Shown: positions 55,286 through 64,000 of the stretch, in pieces
Position numbering within the stretch: position 1 is the first letter of the stretch
How the letters are laid out: the number at the start of each line of letters is the position of its first letter
NCBI GenBank assembly: GCA_015501585.1
Contig: JADNRY010000052.1
Location: forward strand, 186,001 to 250,000
Source: Rhodocollybia butyracea
Taxonomy: Eukaryota; Basidiomycota; Agaricomycetes; Agaricales; Omphalotaceae
Length of the DNA stretch: 64,000 bases
Reading direction: 5' to 3'
Translations under genes and position numbers: made by a program
The notes under the pieces: model-generated
Seen by the model: only the letters and a program-made list of their open reading frames with translations
Databases searched by the model: none
Told to the model about the DNA's origin: nothing

Positions 55286-58200
55286 CTACCCATCCAACTC
55301 AGGAAGATGAACCGCCCCCAGCCACGCCAGAACAACCTCTACCCTAGGCCCATGCAGAGGAATATTAATCGGCACCGGCTTCTTCTCAGCGCTCGCGTTT
55401 TTGCCTTTCCCAGTACCAGCGCCGATAGCGACAGCCCGTAAGTTTGCTTTTTCCTTCTCCCTGTTCCTCTCAGCCGCCGCTGCGTCTGCGCGCTCGCGCT
55501 GTCGTGCGATAACGGGGGCTAGGAGGATCCTGAGATTGTCGAGGGCCTCGCTCGCGTCGGGGCGTTCGGAGAACCGGAAGGTGGGGGAAGGAGAAGGGGC
55601 GTGGTCGACTGGGATGAATGGTCTTGAGGAGCTGGAGCTGTAGCCGAACCCGGAAAGGGAAGAAGACGCTGCTTCTGCTATACCGATATCAGCTGGGAAT
55701 TCAGGTTGTGTGTTGCTGACGAAGACATCGTCGTACAGATCCGTGGTGGTAGTCGCGGGACTCGACGTCCCGGAGGATCCAGCACCACTATACGTCGACG
55801 GCGCACCACTCGTAAGAGGCGAGGAGGAGGAAGACGCGCTGTTTCTCCCGCTGGCGGGAACCAGCGCAAACTCGTCTTCGAAGGCGCCTTTCCTCCAGCC
55901 GCCCGCGAGGCGCTCCAGCACCTCCACGAACTCGGCTTGCGCCATGGAGCGCGGGGGTAAGAACACGGGGTAGCCCTCGAGGCCGTCGACGAGAGAGGCG
56001 GTGCGGATGAACTTGGGGACGGCGCCGGAGAAGTTGCCGAGCATGAGCGAGGCGAGGAGGATGGTGTAGTGCGATTCGACGAGGAGGGGGTGGTAGGTGG
56101 TGAACATCGCTGCGGAGGGGGGCGGGAAGCGGCTGTCGGGGAAGGGAGGGGGAGAGCCTGGTCCTGGGGAGGAGGCATAGTTGCCTGGGCGCGTGGATTC
56201 GGAGAGGGCGAATGCGTACTCGGTTTGGCCTTTTAGGGAGGGGCTCCCGGCACCCCCTTTGCCCTTTTCGTGGCTCAGGTCGGCTTCGAGCGTGTCGAAG
56301 TGGCTGAGGAAACGCTCGTGGTCGCGGATGCCCTTTTTGATCAGGGAGGTGATGTGGTCGCGGAAGTCGGGGGCTGCCAGGACCTCGCGGTATGCTTTGA
56401 GTTTCGGGGCATCAGAGGGGCCTAGGGGACCAGCAGGATTACCGATCTCAACGCCGCCGTACAAGCTGTCGGGGAGGTAACATAGGCGGATTTCGGACGT
56501 ATCGTAGGCGCTGGAAGGAAGGGTTGTTTGTTGGGAGGTGGAGCTGGGAGAAGAGCCGTCCTTGGGTTTCGCGGTGGCGTCGAGACCCTCGAGGTCGAGC
56601 ACGGCCAGCTCGATGAGGTGGACTGCTTGCGAGAGGTAGGCTGATCCACGGAGGAATAGGAGTTGGGGCTCCATGGGGTCGGGGGCGTCAGGGAGAGCAG
56701 AAGGGTGTAGCGGCGTAGGACATTCGCCGGTATCACCCATCCCACCGTCCCCTCCGCCGCCATCCGAGTCTACGTCCTCCAACGCTGCGCTGGTACCATT
56801 AGGTGGAGCCTGTCCGTTTGTTCGTCCCCCGCTGTTGCCAGCGTTTCGTCCCTTCTTTTTCTTCCCGGTACCGGAACCTTTACCAGCTTTATCTCGCTTT
56901 CCAATCTTGCCGCCGCCACTGCTATGATCGCGGTTCATCATCTTGTATTTACGAGCTGCGCGTGCTTCTTTCAATGCGTGTGTAAAGTCTTTGATAGCTT
57001 GAGAGTATTCGTCTCGGAAGCAGTGGACGACGCCTCTAGTTCGGAAGTATTCGAGTCGTTGGGGGTTGGCTGCGATAAGGTCGTCCAATATTTGCGTTGT
57101 TGTAGATTCAGCCAATTGCCTGTGATATCAACATAAGAAAAAGATGAAATGAAAACTAAGTGATGATGGAAAGCACGAACCGAGAAGGGATCTTTTCATG
57201 GAAGAAGTGTACATATTTTGCATCTACATCATTCGGGTCTAAGACAATCAATCGTTATCAGCGAAACACAGAAAAAACAGCGACACGTACCAACTTTCAG
57301 CACCTTCTCCGCCACGTCGTCAAAAACACTTCCACCCTGCATAACCATGACACTCGACGCAATCTCGTCCGCCTTGTACGCCTGCGCCAGCTTCTGAACC
57401 GCCAAAGCCCTCAGCCTATGGATCCGCATCGCACTCATCGCGACGTTCCTGCCACCATTCCCACCTAAAGGGTTGATGCCCAACGCCTGTGCAGCGGCCC
57501 ACGAATTCCCATTATACCCGTTCATGCCACCGTACATACTCGGCGACGCGAGCTCAGCAGCGGACAGCCCAGACGCCGCGCGCACAGAAAGCTCAGCGGC
57601 TTCGTCGATGAGCTTGCGAATCGACGTGACGTTGCGGAATACGCCGGGGTCAATAGGAGGTGGAGGGGCTTTACCTGGTTTTGGTAGGGGTAAGGGAATA
57701 GGAGGTGGCAGTGGGGTTGTGGTGGTTAGCATATGATGTTCGTGGCTGGTGAATCTGCCGCCAGGGCCACCAGGAGAGTCGGGGTCGGATATGAGGCTTT
57801 CGAAACTTGTGTCGCGGATCTTGGGGAATTGGGGAGTGCTGCCGGTGCTAGGAAGGCGCGGGGTGCCGAACGAATGGGGAACGGGTACGGGTTCTGGAAC
57901 TGAAAGCGTTGCTGGGTCGAGATTCAGAGCAAATAGGGACTCGAGTAGTTCTAGAGGCAATTGGAGCCAGGGCCCCTGTTGGCGTTGGTGTCAGAAAAAT
58001 TTTAGTTGGTAAAAAAATCGAGAGAAACGAACATGGTATGAGCTGATATATCGCCAGTGCTTATTCCTGCTGATACACAGAACTGGCGGCCGGTCTGCGT
58101 CTGCAGCTGCAGTTGCTTTCTTCGCCGCCGCCTCTTTCGCCTTCGCAGCTGCCGATTTCTTGGGTTTCTTCTTCTTCTTCTTTTTATGCGGCGCGGATGT

Positions 58201-58335
58201 GTCGGCTTCTATAGAATCTCCATCTGGTTGCTCGAGACTGGGTTCAGTACAGTGGAGATGAGACGTGTCGTTAGTGGTAGAATGTAGCAGCGACTCGGAA
58301 GAAACTGAGGCTTCTACGAAGGCTTCAGAAGCCAT
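55286..58335 (-). CDS. Conserved basidiomycete protein with TPR-like region
   Basis: Four exons (58335-58033, 57975-57291, 57238-57181, 57119-55286) close in frame to 959 residues. The N-terminus carries a poly-Lys run (PHKKKKKKKPKKSAAAKAK) followed by a conserved HWRYISSYHGPWLQLPLELL; then Pro-rich linkers (PLPPPIPLPLPKPGKAPPPP), RIHRLRALAVQKLAQAYKAD, DPNDVDAKYVHFFHEKIPSR, and a TPR-like helix pair (NPQRLEYFRTRGVVHCFRDE, YSQAIKDFTHALKEARAARK). The long C-terminal half alternates low-complexity Ser/Gly/Pro segments with helices such as LLVESHYTILLASLMLGNF and ends VEVVLAWLGAVHLPELDG. The exon 4 region is locally GC-rich. Not recognised as a named protein; TPR suggests a scaffold. A partial broken copy lies at 48690-49440. 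Confidence 0.8.
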
Positions 58336-59592
58336 GGCCAATATCAAGGATTAAGAGTCTGACGGGTACGGTATTAACCGTATTGATCACGGTTCTGAAA
58401 ATAGTTTTGGTTACGTGACGACCAGGTCACTTCTTCTCTCACGAGTCAAAGCTAGCTCAACCAAATATACACGATGTCACGATCAATATCCACTCGCGCT
58501 CTCTCTAGAGAAAGCAGATACACTATGTCCATCTCTCGCTCCTACTAGTAGCACGTCCATGCTCGGATTTTAATCAAGAACGACGTTCAAGCTCGCTCGT
58601 GGACTTGCTCGTGGATACCGAGATAGGCTAAAGTAGGACTGCCTTCTTTGGCGGAGACAGGGGGTAAGTTGTGATGAACTCGACGGCTTTGATTGATGAG
58701 TTCTCGTTTCGATCTGATGTAGTGGCGGACTGTGAGCGTGACGACTGGAATCTGGAGCGAACATGAAATAATCAACTAGAAGCCATTTGGCCCAAGAGCT
58801 GTTAACGGTTGATTTTGAACACAAAAACGATCAGGAGTACATAGGGTTTGCGACATTGCCGTATCTTCAGGAGTGTGAGGAAGTCCTTCAAGTTCAGTGT
58901 CGCCTCATTTACTGCCTCATTTATATAGCATTCTGTTCTGTGGCGCGTTTTGTGGCACCGTGACAAATATAACGGGTAGTTGAAGGGTAGTAAGCAATTG
59001 TTCTATCTCTTGTGGCGAGTTTGTGGCGAGAACAAGGCGAAGAACCTCATGATCGCTCTCCCTAATGGGTACGATGAGCTTGGTCACATTTTGTGGCGAA
59101 CACAAGCAGGCGTGCGGAACCAGATTTTCACTCTGTAGGTCCATCCGCTTAATCAATGGTGAACGTAGGATACTGAAGTCACGGAAGATCGGTGGATAAT
59201 ATATCTTCGCCCATCGCTTTAACACATTCTCCATAAATCAGAATCCCTGGCCAAAAAGGAGCTCAAGTTTTCACTGCAGGTGATCGAGACAAAATGGAGG
59301 GCAGACAGCCTGAGGTGAGCCAGCATTCGTTTTATATGCACCACGTCTGATGCCAAACCGGTAGACCTCTCCGTCGTGCTCAGGACACGTTCAAGGGGAC
59401 CCACACTTGTTGTGCGTATGACAGATGCACGCCATAAAGATGGCTGCGCGTGTGAGCTGTGGCGCAACTCTCTCCAAAAACGTTCAGCTCTCCCCTCTTC
59501 ATCCGAGAACAAATTTCTGATCAAATTTCTATGCCCGAATATCTGGTTCGCATCCATTTGTTTTCTTTATTCCTTAACCCGAGCCTCAATAA
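58336..59592. other. Intergenic, no assignable gene
   Basis: Between the divergently transcribed TPR gene and the kinase-like gene. Short frames on the minus strand (58570-59557) have no motif. Confidence 0.4.
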
Positions 59593-60555
59593 ATGACCCC
59601 GCAGCCGCTGAACGCAGTCTCTGCAATTGTGCTCGTGTCCGGGGAGATCGACAAGGGATGGAAAGGTCCTAAAATTCCGGTTGTTCTTCAGCGCACCAAG
59701 CCTCCGACCCCGGACATTCTTGATGATATAGACACAAGGGAGCAGAATGCTAAGTTCTCCCTACCATATCCCGATCCTCCTTTCAAACTCCCGCCATCTG
59801 GACACCTGGCACTGCACATCTCGTTGGGAAAAATCATTTCTCAAGGCCGAGCTGGAATAATCTTTGATTGTGAATGCTCAATTCCGTATGGAAATGACTC
59901 CAATTATCGGATCCCTCCTTTGGTTGTGAAGCTTGCCCGTGCTTTTCGTTCTCCTGATTTGACGAAGGAGGCGACTGCATATGAGACCATGCTCTGTTTG
60001 CAGGGATCGGCTATCCCACGATGCTATGGCTTCTTTCAGGCCCGGTATGTTGAACTGAGTCCTATCCTCCCTCATATCACTTAATGATATTGGTTGACCC
60101 CAAAGGCTCCTAGACTATTTCGATTTTGGGCCAATGTCTATACTTCTTCTTGAGAAAGTTGGTGGTCGATTGGTGCTTGGAGAACCGCTACCGGATGGAG
60201 CTGAGTAGGTTTTGTTTTTATCTTCTGCTATCAACGACGCGAATGCAACTTGAATATTTTTTTTTATAGATCTGATCTCTTCGACATCTGTTGTGATTTC
60301 GCAAACTTACGGATCTATCATGATGATCTTCGTTGGGCAAATATGCTTTCCGTGCTTAGTCCAAACCAAGGTGGCCTCCCGAGCCTTCCCTCGCCATTCA
60401 GTGGAAAAACGTATGCTTGGAGGTTAATTGACTTTGATAGAATTTCAAGGACAGCAACAGAAAGCTTCTTTTCGGTCAGGGGATACTATCATGGCTACCT
60501 TCACCGAGTTATAGACAATGTTCCTTTTGGGTCCATTGTAGAACCTTGGGAATAA
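59593..60555 (+). CDS. Protein-kinase-like protein (Agaricomycete-specific type)
   Basis: Three exons (59593-60044, 60106-60204, 60270-60555) close in frame to 278 residues. Starts MTPQPLNAVSAIVLVSGEID, typical of a family of short kinase-like proteins expanded in mushrooms. Kinase-related elements: LGKIISQGRAGIIFDCE as a loop equivalent, VVKLA with the probable Lys, EATAYETMLCLQG, MSILLLEKVGG, the catalytic loop YHDDLRWANML (H-x-D-x4-N) and WRLIDFDR where DFG is usual. The DFG variant (DFD) keeps the metal-binding Asp. The N-lobe is short, so activity is uncertain. It might phosphorylate small molecules or be a pseudokinase. Confidence 0.75.
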
Positions 60556-63500
60556 CCAATGACACACTAACGGTGCAATATGTGAATAAGTAATGAATGT
60601 TTGTTACTTATTGTTCATAAGTAGTGTGGCATTTCTTTACAAATTTCGATAGCTGTTGCAAGTATATGAGTTGGTACACTATTATAGCTTTTTAACAACG
60701 GGAAACTGAGCTTTGCCTCATCAACTTGTTCCCATACATCTACCCCTGCAGAGAGAAGAATTACTTATTAGTACAGGCAGCCACACGTGCTCACGCGTTG
60801 CCTGACTTCTGTACATGCGAGGTAGGATGAACTATGCAAAGGGAAATTGTTTGGAGTTCCTTCAGAGGTCAAGACGCTGAGGTTTCCTTACAGCACGGGC
60901 TATAAGGCAAGGAAACTAGACCTCTCACCTCCGACCATCAGGGAGGACAGGAGGGATTGCCACCCCCAACGTCATGGGCTAGGCGTGCGCCAATGACTGA
61001 AGCATATACCATCGATCCCCGAAGCTCGTCGAGTTGGAAGGGAAGTAAAGAAATCACAACAAACATTACGCCGAAGATGAACCAAACCGCTACAAGTGCT
61101 ACCGCACTAAAGCGAGGCGAGGAATCGGTAGAAGATATGCTGAAGGTGCCTTTGAAATGTCTATTCGAATTCCTGGGACAACGTGGTAAGCGAGAGGATT
61201 TGCATTATTTATATCAATGAGGGCCTGTGCAGTCGATTTGTCGTTATCGTAGCTCGTCGTAGGTCGTCCTGCCCAGAGGGCGTAGGAAGAAAAGGGATAA
61301 GGGAAGGAATGGATGGTGGAAGTAAGTAAGGAAGAGAACGAACGTGTGAAAAGAAGTGCAAGTATCGAGTAGCGAGCTGATTTCGGATTTGCATGGGTTT
61401 TGAATGGATGTAAAAGATTGGAACATTCTAATGTTAACCTTCTGGCGTGACCTGTTTTACCCTTCCTACCTCCTCTCGATCAACCTGCACAAGCCTCACA
61501 CCGCTAGCCTCCATTTCCCGCTCAGCTCTTCTCCAACTGTCTTCTCATGGATCAACAGCTTCCCTACCCTCCCGCACAACACATACCTGAGATCCTGCCG
61601 CCACCGCATCGATAGCTGTATTTTAGCTTTCAACACAATAGTCCATCGCAAGACTTGCATCGATAGTTGTACTCTTAACACAGTAGTCCATCGCAAGACC
61701 CACGACAAACACACCAGTCACTTCTGTGGCTGTAAGATATTGCACAAGGCTGGTACTAGCTTCTTTCACAATAGGATTTGAAACGGGGCTTCAAAAGTAG
61801 AATACAGCTCTACACCATGATCGGTGCCCTTTTCAACTATCAAATCGATTTGTGATGTGTCTAGTTTCAGGATGAGTTGCGAGCCAAAAGTTCCTTGGAC
61901 GCCGGACCGGCCAGAGTCGAGTCGTGTTGGTATCCACCCAGCACTCATCTCCGCGTAGTTTCCAACATTATCTGGTCAACTGGTCTGAGAATGAGGCGAA
62001 TTGTCTCGGGAATGAGGAATGAGGTAAGCAGCACCCACAGAAGGAGCAATATTCGAGTCGATGTTGCCTTTGTTGGTGGCGACCACGAACGGGATGGACA
62101 GATAATCCACAGCCAGTTCAACGTCGCGTCATTGGATGGGGGCTAGAAATATTCCACCAGCGATGGCCCATGTGCTGGGATGCCAGGTGGAGACGGAGGA
62201 CGTTGAAGCGTTGAGCGGGCCTCTTAAGTATCCTATCTTGATTTTGATGAGGTAGCGGAATGACTTCTGGAGAAGGAAGAGAGCAGCAACGATAGTATGA
62301 GCCAGAGTTGATATGATTTTCGGTGGCAAAGCCGACACAGAAGTCGAGCAGGAGACCGATGGCGATACAGCACGGGTAGTGCCTAGGCTTTTTGAGGTGT
62401 ACAACGAGGTTACCAAAGCTGAGACTTGATAACCTTTATCGGTCTATGAACGTTGAAGCTTGAAGACTGTGCCGGGTGAAAGGGTGAAGCTGGTGAGTAC
62501 TATTGAGGTGTGGCCCGCTGAATACAGTGAGTTGACGCAAGTCCTTGAATGGATTGGTAGAAGACGTGCCTGACACCACTGATATACGACCATACCAGCC
62601 AGCCAAGTCAGCGGCGAGATATTTCAGGTCCTTCCGTAGGTAGTCGAAGACTTTCGAGCTTGGCAATGTTGATACCGAGAGTCGTCTTCGAAAAAGATAC
62701 TAAATCTACACATTGAACATGAGACAAACAGAAAACCAAAGAAAGAAGATCACGCACACAATCATAAGTTCACGTTCATCGACATCGATCACACTTGAAG
62801 TAACTTGAAGCTTGGTTTACGGCCTGTTGTGGGAGAGAGATGATCAATGAGATGCTCATATTTACGAGCGCCTATTATGGCTGAGTTTCTATCGTAATTA
62901 CAACTCTCTCCTCGCTCCTGGCTTTCTCTTTCCTCTCAAATTACTCCGATACTACATCATAAAGGCCGAATAGAGGATGACACGCGTGACGTGCAAGAGG
63001 GTTAGACTCGTTAGAGGTCCCGGTAAGCCCGAGAGTTCAGATCTGCAGATTTCGTTGAGGAAGTCGACATTCTGTCCGACTACGAGTACTAAATGCAGCT
63101 CATTAACATGCAGATACTGGGACTCTTGATACACGTTTGTAGATAGTTTGCCGGACATGAAAAGTCTACATCGAAGAAACATTGTTCAGCGATTCTTGTA
63201 CCCCCTAGTTCACTGTACATTACATTCATTTTGAATACACTATCAATACGCAATGTTCCAGCAGTGAGAACCAAGATTTTAATTTCAGGCTCAGACACTG
63301 GACTTTGACTGTTTGGACTGTCCAAGCTCTGGCTGCCACTGGCGGGCGGCCGGGCCCAGCTCACACCGGCTCTGAGCCCTAGCCAGCACACTAGCGCCGC
63401 CAAATAATAGTGGACATCAGCAGTGTGCGTTAATTTGCCTTTATGCTTTACTATCTTACCTACTCCTACTACATCAGAACAAACACTCTTCTCTCCTTTG

Positions 63501-64000
63501 ACCCAACCGCTTTGACATCCCCACCAGCACTGCCGCGCATTTTGAACACCACCAAATTTATAACCCTCTGTTCTATCGCCAGGACTAAGTTTATCTCTGG
63601 ATAAAATAATCTCGCTATGGGCATTGTGGATCTTGTGCCTTGGCAGAACAGAGCAGATTGGTCAAATAAGACAATTTGCTCACACTCATTTATCTAGTGG
63701 ATTTTTCTTTCCTCGCTCAGGGCCTTATTTTTATCCCATGGTTTGCGTCATTATATGGCCAGTGGCCACAGGGCCCAGGCTATGCAGCACCCGAGATGTC
63801 GCGATCCCCGCTTGATCCTCGCAGTAGCCTGGGTTCTACTTTCTTAATGAAGTTAACAGCTAATCGACTCTATTTTCATAAAGGTATCATCCAAAATTTT
63901 GACAGACAAAATCAATGATGATCAACTTATTGTGTGCTGTGAACTTTGAACTCCAAGGAAAGATAGGATTAGAGCGGGCCAGGTCGGCATGTGAGTGGAA
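60556..64000. other. Right end of window, no assignable gene
   Basis: Short frames at 60957-61220, 61404-61781, 61496-61714 (minus), 62129-62666 (minus), 62952-63403 (minus) and 63624-63918 show no family motif and could not be joined convincingly. The minus-strand block 62129-62666 has the best protein-like composition and may be exons of an unrecognised gene. Confidence 0.35.

Noticed and set aside
55401..57012. Plus-strand frames over the TPR gene
   Set aside because: They are antisense shadows in a GC-rich coding exon; the minus-strand model closes in frame across four exons.
61400..62670. Possible gene from frames on both strands near 61.4-62.7 kb
   Set aside because: No motif, and no splice solution that keeps a long frame; composition is only weakly protein-like.
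1..64000. tRNA, rRNA or riboswitch genes
   Set aside because: No cloverleaf-like sequence with A/B boxes was recognised by eye. A covariance-model scan (tRNAscan, Rfam) would be decisive and could not be run.

Overview
The window reads as nuclear DNA of a mushroom-forming basidiomycete (Agaricomycetes, probably Agaricales). Genes are split by many 45-70 nt GT-AG introns. The gene content is typical of that group: F-box proteins of a large expanded family, a DUF6534 membrane protein, NACHT NTPases of the fungal NLR type, a short protein-kinase-like protein, a DUF2855 pair and a chromodomain-bearing Ty3/gypsy retrotransposon. No bacterial-style operons, tRNA or rRNA genes were recognised.

Layout. 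0-4 kb: a tandem pair of DUF2855 genes, the first intact with a (Gln-Ser)15 tract and the second frameshifted; then a small tail-anchored TOM6-like protein on the minus strand. 4.8-5.6 kb: a small disordered protein. 6-11.5 kb: two decayed members (A, B) of an F-box/zinc-binding family whose intact members C and D lie at 32-34.6 kb and 49.8-52.3 kb on the other strand. 11.9-12.8 kb: a DUF3494 ice-binding protein gene cut short just before its conserved C-terminus. 13.6-14.7 kb: an SCI1-like nuclear protein. 16.6-18.5 kb: DUF6534. 19.8-20.9 kb: a single-exon F-box-like protein. 21.3-27.1 kb: tandem NACHT genes, the second interrupted by a 440 bp fold-back element with a clean 5 bp target duplication. 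28.3-30.4 kb: a thioredoxin and a convergent XanA-type xanthine dioxygenase that carries a frameshift.

35.7-39.8 kb is a decayed chromovirus lacking gag and protease. 41.0-41.75 kb holds the most striking non-coding structure: a minisatellite of repeated TGACATCA-type sites, a TATA box, then eight stem-loops with one conserved 12 nt loop and different but complementary stems. 42.8-48.0 kb carries a Ser-rich protein and three divergent members of an unnamed small helical, basic protein family that share one intron position. 48.7-49.4 kb is a broken partial copy of the TPR-containing gene found at 55.3-58.3 kb. An aldo/keto reductase (52.7-54.2 kb) and a protein-kinase-like gene (59.6-60.6 kb) complete the set. 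From 60.6 kb to the end no gene could be assigned.

The region is an accessory, duplication-rich landscape: tandem and dispersed segmental copies, pseudogenes at several stages of decay and two transposon insertions sit among a few housekeeping genes (thioredoxin, SCI1-like, TOM6-like). Exon models were built by hand from splice consensus and reading-frame continuity. Where frames close across all exons (F-box C and D, TPR gene, SCI1-like, thioredoxin, kinase-like) the models are strong; no transcript data were available.
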